Below are positions 16,332 to 25,592 of a stretch of DNA of 36,758 bases, piece after piece (within the stretch, counting starts at the first letter, position 1; each line of letters opens with the position of its first letter). The DNA is from Myxococcales bacterium. Lineage in GTDB: Bacteria; Myxococcota; UBA727; JABDBI01. The stretch covers positions 1 to 36,758 of the forward strand of contig JAHFEG010000019.1 in assembly GCA_023248595.1 (NCBI GenBank), read 5' to 3'. The notes beneath the pieces are model-generated. The model was given only the letters and a program-made list of their open reading frames with translations, was not told the origin of the DNA and searched no databases. Position numbers and translations under genes: made by a program.

Positions 16332-16715
16332 ATGACTGAAAAAGAACTGAATAAACGTACGCTTATCTCTTTTAAAGATATTCAAATTGCCTATTTAATA
16401 GAAGGCATTGAAGGGGTGGAACGCCTTATCAATGGACGCAAAAATATCGCTTCCCTTTTGCGACGTGCTGTAAAAGAATTGAAGGCAGCAGGTAAAAAAA
16501 CAGACGCCCTGGATAGTTATATTGCTGAAAATCATGGTCCAGGCACACGCGGCCGTGCCGTTCCCATCACAGGACAAGAGCGTCTTTACAAAGCCCAGAA
16601 AATTCATGCTGGCGGTCCTTTTTTGCGATTGCCCTTAGCACCTCTTGGCACAGGCAAAGGTGGCTTTGTTCGTGTTCGCTTTGAAAGAGATCAAATTATT
16701 GTCAAAAATGGCTAG
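16332..16715 (+). CDS. Small basic protein of unknown function
   Basis: A 127-residue, lysine/arginine-rich protein with no recognised domain. The N-terminal half (KDIQIAYLIEGIEGVERLI, then NIASLLRRAVKELKAA) looks helical. The C-terminal half is glycine- and arginine-rich (GPGTRGRAVPITGQERLY, then LGTGKGGFVRVRF) and could contact nucleic acid, but that is only a guess from composition. The ATG at 16332 is preceded by GGAG at good spacing; a TTG at 16314 is less likely. It is convergent with the RecA-like gene, with six bases between the stops. No signal peptide or membrane segment is evident. Confidence 0.7.
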   Translation: MTEKELNKRTLISFKDIQIAYLIEGIEGVERLINGRKNIASLLRRAVKELKAAGKKTDALDSYIAENHGPGTRGRAVPITGQERLYKAQKIHAGGPFLRLPLAPLGTGKGGFVRVRFERDQIIVKNG

Positions 16716-16721
16716 CAGGCT

Positions 16722-17261
16722 TTAGTCAATTAAAAGCAGACTAGTCAGATTTTTTTGAGCATTTTGAGCGAGCCTGGTCATTGCTTTCTCAAAAAACTGG
16801 TGCCGTTCTAACCCATTATTTTGGAATAATGGAGCATTTTCTTCAGCTTGCAACGGCAACTTAAACCAAGAATCTAATACAACGACAGATGCGGCTTGAA
16901 ATTCAATTAATTTCAAGCACATTTTAAAAGCATCTTCGGCGGTGCCCGGAGATAGTATTAAATGACATCTTTGTGACGACAACAATGAAATATTTTGCCA
17001 GCAGTCTATATAGGCAATTGTCTTATCCTGATATCCTAATTTTTCTAAAAGAATTTGTATTTTGTTTTCGCGTACAGATTCTTCTATGGCATTTGCTGAA
17101 ATTCTAATCATACAGCCCATCTGACACTTTAAGACATGGTCGATGTCTTTATGATAAGGACAAGCAGGCAACGAAGGTCTCTCTTCTCCTAAAAAGTCAT
17201 TGACAAATGCTTTTAACTCACCCAAAACAACCTGAAATTGTATTCTAACTGATTCCATCAT
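16722..17261 (-). CDS. Degenerate RecA-like protein lacking the Walker A motif
   Basis: A 179-residue protein whose order of segments follows the RecA core. IDHVLKCQMGCMIRIS lines up with the RecA strand that leads into the P-loop, DKTIAYIDCWQNI (80-91) with KTCAFIDAEHAL, LSPGTAEDAFKMCLKLI with the PDTGEQALEI region, and SVVVLDSW (125-132) with the Walker B strand LIVVDSV. The last 30 residues match the helix and strand that precede RecA loop 2, and the protein then stops. The P-loop position (about 55-66) reads SANAIEESVREN, with no GKT. It may be a non-catalytic RecA relative of ImuA/SulA type or an ATPase remnant. No imuB or dnaE2 is nearby. Confidence 0.6.
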   Translation of the reverse strand: MMESVRIQFQVVLGELKAFVNDFLGEERPSLPACPYHKDIDHVLKCQMGCMIRISANAIEESVRENKIQILLEKLGYQDKTIAYIDCWQNISLLSSQRCHLILSPGTAEDAFKMCLKLIEFQAASVVVLDSWFKLPLQAEENAPLFQNNGLERHQFFEKAMTRLAQNAQKNLTSLLLID

Positions 17262-17295
17262 TTAATATTATTGCTTGTTTCTAAAGCGAAAAATT

Positions 17296-17733
17296 ATGAA
17301 AAATCTATCTCCACCCAAGCTCAATATCGAAACACCGACCTTGGTTGATTTAAATCTACAAAAAGACATCAACAACCTCTTGAACGAGCGCTATCAAACC
17401 CATCTTGAAAAACAGGAAACCATTTCAATCATTGCAAAAATTGGAAATGAGGCTTCTTATCTAAGTGCTCAACTTGGTGACAACGATAGAGCACATGTGT
17501 TTGAATTTTTTGTACGCGATTGTCAAGAATCCGATCTAGATGGAGGTCTTGACCTTCTGATTGATTATCTAGACGGCACTTTATTTGAGTTTTTTGAAGA
17601 AGACAGGAATGCTTTTTTCCCCTTAGATTTTACACCTCGCGATTTTGAATACCATCAGATTTGGGTACGGCATGAATTTCACGATTTTAAGGCAGAATCA
17701 TTGGCATTGGGGCTACTTAAGAAATCCTCATAA
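17296..17733 (+). CDS. Acidic cytosolic protein of unknown function
   Basis: A 145-residue protein without signal peptide or membrane segment; I do not recognise it. The second half is rich in acidic and aromatic residues (SDLDGGLDLLIDYLDGTL, then FEFFEEDRNAFFPLDFTPRDFEYHQIWVRHEF). The ATG at 17296 is preferred to an in-frame TTG at 17275. The gene is divergent from the RecA-like gene with 34 bases between them, so the two could share a regulatory region. It lies 87 bases upstream of another small acidic protein. Confidence 0.65.
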   Translation: MKNLSPPKLNIETPTLVDLNLQKDINNLLNERYQTHLEKQETISIIAKIGNEASYLSAQLGDNDRAHVFEFFVRDCQESDLDGGLDLLIDYLDGTLFEFFEEDRNAFFPLDFTPRDFEYHQIWVRHEFHDFKAESLALGLLKKSS

Positions 17734-17820
17734 ATTGTATAGGACTCTCTTGCATCTTTTGCATGCAATGTGCTTTGGTAAATTAAAATAACAGTCATTA
17801 AATAAAGCTGGAGAAAGAAA

Positions 17821-18147
17821 ATGGATGAAGTTGAACTAATCGCTACTTTTGATACCGAAGAAACAGCACGGCTGGTTTCTAAAGCACTCAACAATTGGTT
17901 TGCATGGATTATGGAAGGCGATCAAGACGAAGAAATACCAGATTTCTTTGAAGATTTTGGCGTCTTAGCTGATGAATATGCCCTGGATCGTGAAAGTGAT
18001 GTTGATTGGGATGAGACACCGGTCGCCAGAGCCCGCGGCAACAAAATCCTGGTGACACTTGACTCTCCTAACACTGTCGACACTTTGGAAGAATTGTTGG
18101 AAGGCTTAGGGGCTTACGATGTTACCATGGCAGATGAGGAAGACTAA
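17821..18147 (+). CDS. Small highly acidic protein of unknown function
   Basis: A 108-residue protein with roughly one third Asp/Glu, starting MDEVELIATFDTEETARLV and ending in an acidic tail (ADEED). The pattern, strand-helix at the start (ELIATFDTEETARLVSKALN) and again at the end (NKILVTLDSPNTVDTLEELLEGL), suggests a small alpha/beta fold with a repeated half. I recognise no family. GGAGA precedes the ATG at good spacing. The next gene starts five bases after its stop, so the two are almost certainly co-transcribed and may act together. Confidence 0.72.
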   Translation: MDEVELIATFDTEETARLVSKALNNWFAWIMEGDQDEEIPDFFEDFGVLADEYALDRESDVDWDETPVARARGNKILVTLDSPNTVDTLEELLEGLGAYDVTMADEED

Positions 18148-18152
18148 CCAAC

Positions 18153-19325
18153 ATGCTGGGTCAACCATCCGCTTGGGTCATTGGTTTGTTTTTACTGCTT
18201 TTGGGACTTTCAGCGCACACCCTGCCTTCTGTCGCAGAAAAAACTTACCGAGCAGCTGAAACCACCCAATTTGAACTTGAATCTTTTGATCGCATTGCCA
18301 ATCAACTTGGCTTTGCTTCATTGGGCCAATATGAAGACAGCAAACTAAGGGCAATCTTTAACCGTGCTCTCATGGCATATTTTAAAGTTTTTGAAGCTAA
18401 AGATTTGGTATGGTCGAGCCGTGCTGCTTACCGTATTGCAGAATTAGTATCTTATTTTTTTGAAAAACAAGTTTTTAGCTATACTCCCCCCTACCGCTAT
18501 TCACGGTTGCCTTTTTCTTTTGTGATCCACCAAAAAAGTAGCAACCAGATACCCTCAAATAAAAAAGCAGCAGCATTACAAGATGAAATCACCTTGCTCT
18601 ATGAAACGATTGAAAAGTACGCGAAAAAATTAAATATAGACAAAGAGTTGCTCAAGGATTTACAAAAAAAACTAAACAGCGTGGCCAATAAGACTTGGGT
18701 CCAGGCAGAAAAAGTTATCTCTCCTTTTAAGCAGCACCTAGAGCCTGGGACCTTACGTGATATCAATGGTCAAATTCAAAAATTTCAAAAAAATGGGGCA
18801 TGGAAAAATATTTTATCATCTGACCTGAAAACCGTTCAAACAGCGATAAACCATCCCTCACAGACTGTACGCCTCTCAGGATTAGTGATTGCTGAATTGC
18901 ATCCAAACAATCAGTTTACCTTGCCACTGCTCGCGCAGTGGAAAAAACCAGCCAGGCCTCTTTTTAATAATTTACAAAATACTTTATTTGGAGAATCAGA
19001 ACGCATCTTACTAGCATTGAAAGCGCTCACCCAAAAAGAACCAAAAAGTATAGAGCTTATTGTTGCTTCTTCTGAGCTGCCTGCCGCTGAAAAGGCTTGG
19101 CTCCTAAGCTTTGCCAGCAAGAATGAATCCACCATGCGTATGGCCAAGGAGCTGCTTAATCATGAAGATGGACTCACAGCTTCCCGCGCCTTGTGGGTTC
19201 TCTATCAAGCCAACCCAAAGACAGCGATTCCTGTTGTCAAACAACATTTAAAAGACAGGCGCTCTTTCGTCAGCACAACTGGCCAGCGGATTCTAGAAAT
19301 CAATCAACTTTCAAACAAAACCTAA
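18153..19325 (+). CDS. Exported protein with HEAT-like helical repeats, function unknown
   Basis: A 390-residue protein with an N-terminal hydrophobic segment (8-23) and a likely signal peptidase site near PSVA-EK. No family is recognised. The middle contains a helical, lysine-rich region (about 130-200) that could form a coiled coil. The C-terminal half, from about 225, has helical pairs resembling HEAT repeats (for example HPSQTVRLSGLVIAEL and DGLTASRALWVLYQANPKTAI). This suggests a protein-binding scaffold in the periplasm. It starts five bases after the small acidic protein and overlaps the 3' end of convergent era by 15 bases. Confidence 0.75.
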   Translation: MLGQPSAWVIGLFLLLLGLSAHTLPSVAEKTYRAAETTQFELESFDRIANQLGFASLGQYEDSKLRAIFNRALMAYFKVFEAKDLVWSSRAAYRIAELVSYFFEKQVFSYTPPYRYSRLPFSFVIHQKSSNQIPSNKKAAALQDEITLLYETIEKYAKKLNIDKELLKDLQKKLNSVANKTWVQAEKVISPFKQHLEPGTLRDINGQIQKFQKNGAWKNILSSDLKTVQTAINHPSQTVRLSGLVIAELHPNNQFTLPLLAQWKKPARPLFNNLQNTLFGESERILLALKALTQKEPKSIELIVASSELPAAEKAWLLSFASKNESTMRMAKELLNHEDGLTASRALWVLYQANPKTAIPVVKQHLKDRRSFVSTTGQRILEINQLSNKT

Positions 19326-20243
19326 TTTTTTCAAGTCTTTGACGCCTTGGGTCCATCCGGGTTGTACGCGGACAAACAGTTTCAACATGACCTGGCATTG
19401 CAGCAATAGCTCAATTTCTTGGCGAGCAGCTATTCCGATCTGTTTAATCTTTTCGCCATTTTTGCCGATGACAATTTTCTTTTGGCCTTCACGCTCCACA
19501 TAGAGCACAGCCTCAATTTCAACCAAAGGTTTTTTAGGATCGTCTTTGCGTTTTTCATCAAAAGATTCAATAGTTACAGCAATTTGATAAGGTACTTCAT
19601 TATCTAAAAACGCCAACGCTTTCTCTCGAATAAACTCTGCAACGATCTGCCTTTCAAAGGTATCGGTTACCGCGTCAGCATCAAATAAGAATTCTTGTTC
19701 AGGCAACTTTTGTGCGAGTTCACTGAATAAATCATCCAAACCTTCGCTGGTTTTAGCCGACACCGGAATGACTGCCGAAAAAAGATTGAGCCTTGCCACT
19801 TCTTCTATCAATGGCAGCATCGCACTTTTATCGCTCAGGTAATCAATTTTATTGAGCACCCATAATACAGGTTTTTGCTCACGGTTCAGGCGCTGCAACA
19901 ACGTTTTCAAATGCGCTAGATCTAATGTTTTATGCGCAGACTTAGCCAAAACATGCGCCACATCTGAAACCCAGACTAAAACGTCCACATCATTGGCAGA
20001 AGTAAGCGTTTGCTTTTGCATATAAGTCTGCAACTCATATTCAGCTTCAATCAGTCCCGGGGTATCAACAAAAATGATTTGCACGTCTTCTTTCGTGTGA
20101 ATTCCACGGATCGATTGCCTTGTAGTTTGCGCTTTAAAAGAAACAGGCGCGATTTTCTGGCCAATGAGCGCATTTAAAATCGAACTTTTACCAGCATTCG
20201 GCAACCCAACTAAAGCAACTGCGCCACAACGTTTTTGACTCAT
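19311..20243 (-). CDS. era: GTPase Era
   Basis: A 310-residue ribosome-assembly GTPase that binds the 3' end of 16S rRNA during 30S maturation. G1 is GLPNAGKS (13-20), followed by DTPG, NKID and SAKTSEG. The C-terminal KH domain shows IVIGKNGEKIKQIG. Its ATG overlaps the leuS stop (ATGA), so it is the last gene of the leuS-era pair. It overlaps the convergent HEAT-like gene by 15 bases at the 3' end. Confidence 0.97.
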   Translation of the reverse strand: MSQKRCGAVALVGLPNAGKSSILNALIGQKIAPVSFKAQTTRQSIRGIHTKEDVQIIFVDTPGLIEAEYELQTYMQKQTLTSANDVDVLVWVSDVAHVLAKSAHKTLDLAHLKTLLQRLNREQKPVLWVLNKIDYLSDKSAMLPLIEEVARLNLFSAVIPVSAKTSEGLDDLFSELAQKLPEQEFLFDADAVTDTFERQIVAEFIREKALAFLDNEVPYQIAVTIESFDEKRKDDPKKPLVEIEAVLYVEREGQKKIVIGKNGEKIKQIGIAARQEIELLLQCQVMLKLFVRVQPGWTQGVKDLKKLGFV

Positions 20244-22804
20244 ATCACCACATTTACCAATCGATCCGGAACGATCACAAATTTTTTCACAACAGCGCCT
20301 TCTAAAAAGCGTTGCACATTTGGCGAAGCCATCACCAGATCTTCCAAATCTTGTTTAGACATGCCACGGGATACTTTTATATCATCTCTTTTTTTGCCAT
20401 TAATTTGCACGACAATCACCACTTGATCGTCATCCCAATAAGCTGGATCAAAAGCAGGCCAAGATTCCTTGGCCAGCAAAGTTTTTTGAGAAAGTCTCTG
20501 CCAAAGTTCTTCAGCAATATGGGGAGCATATGGCGCTAACACTTTCAAAAATAACAAAACGGTTTCTTTAGGAACTTGCGGGGCCACTGTCGCATCATTC
20601 ACGAACGTCATCATTTGGGAAATGGCCGTGTTAAATTTCAGCTCGCGCGTATCCTGTCCCACCTTTTTAATGGTCTTATTTAAAGAACGCCACAAACCAT
20701 CAACACTTGCACCCGGGCTATCTGTCAAAGCACTCGCCAGCTCATTCGTTTGATCATTGACAACCAAACGCCAAGCACGATGTAAAAAGCGATACACACC
20801 TTCCACACCAGCCGTTTGCCACATTTTTACTTGTTCCAAAGGACCCATGAAAAGTTCATAAAGCCGCATTGCATCCGCGCCATAATCTTTAATGACGTCG
20901 TCGGGATTCACCACATTGTTTTTGGACTTCGACATTTTCTCGACCAAAACCTTTAAGGGATTCCCATTGGCTTTGGCAATAAATTTGTCGCCGACATTTT
21001 CGACAGCCTCTGGATAATAATATTTACCCATGCTGTCTTGATAACTTTGGGAAAGAATCATGCCCTGATTAAAAAGTTTTTGGAAAGGCTCTTTGGTGTG
21101 AACCAGACCACAATCAAAAAGCACCTTATGCCAAAAACGTGCATACAATAGATGCAACACAGCATGCTCCACACCGCCGATATAAAGATCGACAGGCATC
21201 CAATGCTCTTCTAACGCTTTTGAGCAAAACTCTTCGGTGTTTCTGGGATCCAGATAACGCAGGTAATACCAACAAGAACCAGCCCACTGCGGCATAGTAT
21301 TGGTTTCTCGAAGTCCGCCTTGCCCGTCCGGCAGCGTCACTTTACGCCAATCATCCCCTGCCCGTGCTAACGGCGGCTGACCGTCGTCTGTCGGCTTATA
21401 AGCGTCAACCAAAGGCAGTGCAACCGGCAGATCATTTTCAGACAGTGGCACCACGCTGCCATCTTCCAGGTAAACCAAGGGCATAGGCTCGCCCCAATAG
21501 CGCTGCCTGGAAAAAAGCCAATCACGCAGACGATAACTCACTTGTTCCCTGGCAAACCCATGGCCAATAACATGATCAATGATCAATTGACGACAGTCAC
21601 CGGATTTTTTGCCAGCGCATTCTGCGGGCTCCAGCAAAACACCATTCCTCATATCATTGTAGCAAATTTCTTGTGCTTCCACTTGTTTTCGAAGCTCAAG
21701 ATCTTCAGGAACTAAAACAACTTTCAACGGGATGTTATATTTTTTTGCAAAAGCAAAATCTCTTTCGTCGTGCGCTGAGCATTTTACGATTCCCGTGCCA
21801 TAATCTGCGATGGCAAAGCTTGCTACCCAGATTGGCAAGTCGCCATTCCCTAATGGATCAACAATATACCGGCCCGTAAAAACGCCGTCGATATCTTTGT
21901 CGCCTTCAATGCCAGCTTTCATACGCCTATCCAGCATATTTTGACAACGAGCCAGTACTACTTCTTTCGTCCCTGTGCCTTCAAGCAACTGCAGCAAAAG
22001 CGGATGGTCAGGCGCAATGACAACGAAGGTGTCAGCATAACAGCTTTCAAAATGTGCAGAAAATGTGTCAATTTTGATTTGAGTATCTTTGACTAGTGCC
22101 GTAAAAATTAAGCCCTGGCTCTTTCCAATCCAATTGCGCTGCATTTCTTTCACGCCTTCGGGCCAGTCTAAACCGTCTAAATCTTCCAATAACCGTTCTG
22201 CATAGGAGGTAATTTTTAACATCCATTGCTTCATTAAACGCTTTTCAATTAAGTCGCCAGTCTCAACATAACGACCCTCTTTAACTTCTTCGTTAGCAAG
22301 CACTGTGCATAGTGCGGGGCACCAATTGACAGGAACTTCTGCTAAATAAGCCAAGCCTTTTTCGTATAACTTTAAAAAAATCCATTGCGTCCAACGATAA
22401 TAATCAGGGTCACTGGTACAAATTTCTCGCTGCCAATCGTAGCTAAACCCAAGTCGTTTGATTTGGTGACGGAAATTGTCAATATTGGTTCGTGTAATAA
22501 CCGCTGGATGAATATTTTCACGCATCGCCGCGCGTTCAGCAGGCAAGCCAAAGGCATCCCATCCCATGGGGTGCAATACATTATATCCTTCCATGCGTTT
22601 CATGCGCGCAACAACATCTGTCGCCGTATAACCCGCAGGATGACCAACATGAAGCCCTGCCCCAGAAGGATAAGGGAACATATCTAAAATATAGTATTTA
22701 GGTTTTTTCCTGAGTTCATTTAAATCAACAGGCGTCTCAAATGCTTTTTGTTTATCCCACTCAGCTTGCCATTTTGGCTCAATCAGCGAGGGCTCATAGC
22801 GCAT
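20240..22804 (-). CDS. leuS: Leucyl-tRNA synthetase
   Basis: An 854-residue class I synthetase that charges tRNA-Leu. The HIGH-type motif is HVGH (52-55) in PYPSGAGLHVGHPAGYTATD, and KMSKS is at 623-627. Between them lies the CP1 editing domain, including the DERDFAFAKKY stretch. Length is normal for a bacterial LeuRS. GGAG precedes the ATG by five bases. It lies downstream of the CAU tRNA gene and is translationally coupled to era. Confidence 0.98.
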   Translation of the reverse strand: MRYEPSLIEPKWQAEWDKQKAFETPVDLNELRKKPKYYILDMFPYPSGAGLHVGHPAGYTATDVVARMKRMEGYNVLHPMGWDAFGLPAERAAMRENIHPAVITRTNIDNFRHQIKRLGFSYDWQREICTSDPDYYRWTQWIFLKLYEKGLAYLAEVPVNWCPALCTVLANEEVKEGRYVETGDLIEKRLMKQWMLKITSYAERLLEDLDGLDWPEGVKEMQRNWIGKSQGLIFTALVKDTQIKIDTFSAHFESCYADTFVVIAPDHPLLLQLLEGTGTKEVVLARCQNMLDRRMKAGIEGDKDIDGVFTGRYIVDPLGNGDLPIWVASFAIADYGTGIVKCSAHDERDFAFAKKYNIPLKVVLVPEDLELRKQVEAQEICYNDMRNGVLLEPAECAGKKSGDCRQLIIDHVIGHGFAREQVSYRLRDWLFSRQRYWGEPMPLVYLEDGSVVPLSENDLPVALPLVDAYKPTDDGQPPLARAGDDWRKVTLPDGQGGLRETNTMPQWAGSCWYYLRYLDPRNTEEFCSKALEEHWMPVDLYIGGVEHAVLHLLYARFWHKVLFDCGLVHTKEPFQKLFNQGMILSQSYQDSMGKYYYPEAVENVGDKFIAKANGNPLKVLVEKMSKSKNNVVNPDDVIKDYGADAMRLYELFMGPLEQVKMWQTAGVEGVYRFLHRAWRLVVNDQTNELASALTDSPGASVDGLWRSLNKTIKKVGQDTRELKFNTAISQMMTFVNDATVAPQVPKETVLLFLKVLAPYAPHIAEELWQRLSQKTLLAKESWPAFDPAYWDDDQVVIVVQINGKKRDDIKVSRGMSKQDLEDLVMASPNVQRFLEGAVVKKFVIVPDRLVNVVI

Positions 22805-22832
22805 AAGAACTCCTATTATTTTTTTTAAAATT

Positions 22833-22909
22833 TGGTGGCGAAAGAGGGACTCGAACCCTCGACCTACGGATTATGAGACCGTCGCTCTAGCCAGCTGAGC
22901 TACCTCGCC
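22833..22909 (-). tRNA. tRNA with CAU anticodon (Met, or Ile2)
   Basis: Seventy-seven bases fold as a full tRNA on the minus strand: acceptor GGCGAGG/TTTCGCC with two G-T pairs, D arm GCTC...GAGC, anticodon loop CTCATAA, T arm GAGGG-TTCGAGT-CCCTC, discriminator A and an encoded CCA. The innermost anticodon-stem pair is a T-T mismatch. CAU can belong to elongator tRNA-Met or to tRNA-Ile2 whose C34 is modified to lysidine; I cannot separate them by eye. An initiator is unlikely because positions 1 and 72 form a normal G-C pair. It sits between rplQ and leuS on the same strand. Confidence 0.95.
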
Positions 22910-22968
22910 ATAAAGAGTATCAAATTTTCAGAACTTGAAACTCTTTTACTGTCATAAACCAAAACCAA

Positions 22969-23334
22969 TTAGGCAAGAACGCGTTGAACAAGTTCAATGA
23001 CTGATAGATTTGCATTGTCGCCGGCACGAACTCCGCTTTTTAATACGCGTGTATAGCCACCTTGGCGATCTTTAAAGCGCGGACCAATATCATCAAAAAG
23101 TTTTTTCAAAATATCTTGATCGCGAATGGAACGATAAGCCAATCTGCGTGCGTGCAAATCACCACGTTTTGCCAACGTAATTAATTTTTCAGCAACGCCA
23201 CGAAGATCTTTTGCTTTTGCTTCGGTCGTTTCAATACATTCATGTTTGAAAAGTGAAGTTGCCATATTGCAAAACAACGCTTTTCTGTGTGCCGAGGTTC
23301 GATTTAATTTTCGACCCTTTTTTAAATGTCGCAT
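22969..23334 (-). CDS. rplQ: 50S ribosomal protein L17
   Basis: A 121-residue L17, typical of the short bacterial form. [20 protein letters not shown] is the standard N-terminus, with [21 protein letters not shown] and a GGYTRVLK motif further in. L17 lies near the peptide exit tunnel of the 50S subunit. It directly follows rpoA (38 bases) and closes the ribosomal supercluster; the CAU tRNA begins about 60 bases downstream. Confidence 0.98.
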   Translation of the reverse strand: MRHLKKGRKLNRTSAHRKALFCNMATSLFKHECIETTEAKAKDLRGVAEKLITLAKRGDLHARRLAYRSIRDQDILKKLFDDIGPRFKDRQGGYTRVLKSGVRAGDNANLSVIELVQRVLA

Positions 23335-23372
23335 ACTTTGCCTCTTTCTTAAGTTCTTAAAGCAGTTCGTTA

Positions 23373-24401
23373 TTAATTCTTCTCAGTTGTGCTTGCATGA
23401 GTAGAAGCCCCTGATCCAAATCCTGATTTAGGCGACCAGCTATCTAACTTCATTCCCAAAGACAAACCCATTTCACCTAAGATTTCCTTGATTTCTTTCA
23501 AGCTCTTTCGGCCAAAATTCTTTGTCTTCAACATTTCACTTTCTGTGCGTTGAACCAAGTCGCCAATATGACGAATATTTGCATTTGCCAAACAATTAGC
23601 AGACCGAACAGATAGCTCCAACTCTTCAACTGATCGCATTAGATTGTCATTTAATTTATCAGACGTTTCTTCTGTTTCAGGAAGTTCTGGTTCTAGATCT
23701 TCAGGGAAATTAATAAATACGGTAAATTGTTCTTTCAAAATTTTAGCAGCAATTCCCAACGCATCTTCAGGAGACACACCGCCATTGGTCCAAACTTCCA
23801 TCATGAGCTTGTCATAGTCAGTTTGTTGGCCAACACGTGCATTGGTCACATGATAATTAACCTTACGCACTGGGCTGAATAGAGCATCAATAGGAACTGT
23901 TCCAACAGGCTGCCCTTCTTCGCGGAATTGCAATGCAGGCACATAGCCTTTTCCACGTCTAATAGTCAGTTCAGCTTTAAACAGGCCGCCTTCTGCAACT
24001 GTACAAATATGCTGCTCAGGATCTAAAACTTCAATGGAAGCATCCCCTTGAATATCTTTTGCTTTCACTTCACAAGGTCCCTGTTTAGAAATATAAGCAG
24101 TTTTTTGTTGACCTTCATGCAAGCGAATGCCGACTTCTTTCAGGTTAAGAACGATGTCAGTCCCATCTTCTTTGACGTCAGGCAAAGATACAAACTCGTG
24201 TTGTGCACCTTCGATCTTAACGGCGGAAATGGCAGCACCTTGCAAGGATGATAGCAAAATACGGCGCAGAGAATTACCCAAGGTAACGCCATAACCTCTT
24301 TCCAGAGGTTCTAGAACAAATTTCCCATACCGCGGGGTAGAAACATCACGATCTACGATCAAGCCTTTTGGGCGGATTAGATTGCGCCAATTACGATACA
24401 T
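23373..24401 (-). CDS. rpoA: DNA-directed RNA polymerase alpha subunit
   Basis: A 342-residue alpha subunit. The N-terminal assembly domain shows [22 protein letters not shown]. The C-terminal domain after an acidic linker ([16 protein letters not shown]) carries [15 protein letters not shown] and [14 protein letters not shown], which bind UP elements and activators. The N-terminus [14 protein letters not shown] recalls deltaproteobacterial RpoA. I chose the ATG at 24401 with AGGTG upstream rather than a GTG three codons earlier. It follows rpsK directly; rpsD, often between them outside the Alphaproteobacteria, is absent. Confidence 0.98.
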   Translation of the reverse strand: MYRNWRNLIRPKGLIVDRDVSTPRYGKFVLEPLERGYGVTLGNSLRRILLSSLQGAAISAVKIEGAQHEFVSLPDVKEDGTDIVLNLKEVGIRLHEGQQKTAYISKQGPCEVKAKDIQGDASIEVLDPEQHICTVAEGGLFKAELTIRRGKGYVPALQFREEGQPVGTVPIDALFSPVRKVNYHVTNARVGQQTDYDKLMMEVWTNGGVSPEDALGIAAKILKEQFTVFINFPEDLEPELPETEETSDKLNDNLMRSVEELELSVRSANCLANANIRHIGDLVQRTESEMLKTKNFGRKSLKEIKEILGEMGLSLGMKLDSWSPKSGFGSGASTHASTTEKN

Positions 24402-24498
24402 TACTATCACCTTTAACTATCTTTTAAAAAATTCGCTATATTGTCGTCAAAAGCTCTGTAAATATGAGGGCATATTCAAAGCAAAGCTTTTGATAAAA

Positions 24499-24882
24499 TT
24501 AAACTCGACGTCTCTTGGCTGGCCGGCATCCATTATGCGGAATTGGAGTTACGTCACGGATCAACGTTACACGCATGCCACTGCTCGATATGGCGCGCAA
24601 CGCTGTTTCTCGTCCAGATCCTGGACCTTTCACGTATACTTCAACTGCTCGCATACCATGATCTTTGGCTTTACGGCATGCATCTTCGGCTGCAATTTGG
24701 GCTGCAAAAGGGGTGCTCTTTTTAGAACCCTTAAAACCTTTAGCACCACAACTTGACCATGATACAACAGCACCTGTCATATCCGTGATCGTTATAATCG
24801 AATTATTGAAAGTGGTATAAACATGCGCAACTCCCTGCGTCACATTTTTGCGAACCCGTTTCTTAGTCTTTACAGCTACCAT
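24499..24882 (-). CDS. rpsK: 30S ribosomal protein S11
   Basis: A 127-residue S11 of the 30S platform, which lines the mRNA exit channel with S7 and S18. It shows [50 protein letters not shown], and ends [16 protein letters not shown], where the usual second Pro of CRPPK is Ala. AGGA lies upstream of the ATG. It sits between rpsM and rpoA in the alpha operon. Confidence 0.98.
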   Translation of the reverse strand: MVAVKTKKRVRKNVTQGVAHVYTTFNNSIITITDMTGAVVSWSSCGAKGFKGSKKSTPFAAQIAAEDACRKAKDHGMRAVEVYVKGPGSGRETALRAISSSGMRVTLIRDVTPIPHNGCRPAKRRRV

Positions 24883-24937
24883 TCACTAAATCCTCATAAC
24901 CCAGAGGGGTTAAACTTAAAATACTTGCTTGTTAATA

Positions 24938-25303
24938 TTAACGTCGAATCCCTGCGCTGCGTCTGGTGCTGCGTCTGGTTCGTGCATTTGAATGCGTTCT
25001 TTGGCCACGCACAGGTAAACCTTTTCTGTGCCTGAGCCCACGGTAACAGCCTAGATCCATCAACCGTTTGATGTTCATAGAGATTTCACGCCTAAGATCG
25101 CCTTCGACCTTGTACGACGCATCGATCACATCTCTAATCCGTGCAATTTCATCATCGGTTAAGCCATCAGTCCTTTTATTTTCGTCTACCTTGGCCTGGC
25201 TTAACACAATTTTAGCATTAGAAGGCCCTATTCCGTAGATATAGGTCAATGCTGTTCCCATTTTTTTATTTCGCGGTAAATCTACACCGGCAATACGTGC
25301 CAC
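24938..25303 (-). CDS. rpsM: 30S ribosomal protein S13
   Basis: A 121-residue S13, which contacts the 50S subunit and the P-site tRNA from the head of the 30S subunit. [15 protein letters not shown] opens the protein, [14 protein letters not shown] follows, and the C-terminus has the rRNA-binding stretch [16 protein letters not shown]. It is the gene after rpmJ and begins the usual rpsM-rpsK-rpoA-rplQ series. Confidence 0.98.
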   Translation of the reverse strand: MARIAGVDLPRNKKMGTALTYIYGIGPSNAKIVLSQAKVDENKRTDGLTDDEIARIRDVIDASYKVEGDLRREISMNIKRLMDLGCYRGLRHRKGLPVRGQRTHSNARTRRSTRRSAGIRR

Positions 25304-25361
25304 AGTTCTTCTCCACTTTCACACTAAATTTAAGACAATCAACAAAATGATCGCGGTTTAA

Positions 25362-25475
25362 TTACCCTTGACGCTGTTTATGTCTTGTATTTTCGCAAAT
25401 AACACGAACGACACCACGACGCCGAATTACTTTACATTTTTCACAAATTCGCTTCACGGAAGCCCTTACTTTCAT
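25362..25475 (-). CDS. rpmJ: 50S ribosomal protein L36 (zinc-binding form)
   Basis: A 37-residue L36, the smallest ribosomal protein. It starts [20 protein letters not shown] and ends TRHKQRQG. The zinc ligands are Cys11, Cys14, Cys27 and the following His (CENTRH), so this is the cysteine-containing paralogue rather than the zinc-free form common in Alphaproteobacteria. It lies between adk and rpsM, its usual place in many phyla. infA and map, which often flank it, are absent. Confidence 0.96.
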   Translation of the reverse strand: MKVRASVKRICEKCKVIRRRGVVRVICENTRHKQRQG

Positions 25476-25592
25476 CTCAAACTCCTAAACTCTTGATTTT
25501 GCGCCGAGGCATTTCAAGTTGTAACTATACATAACAAAAAAACAAGTCCCTTTTGGCAAATGCTTTACAATAATCTCTGTGATTAAACAGAT

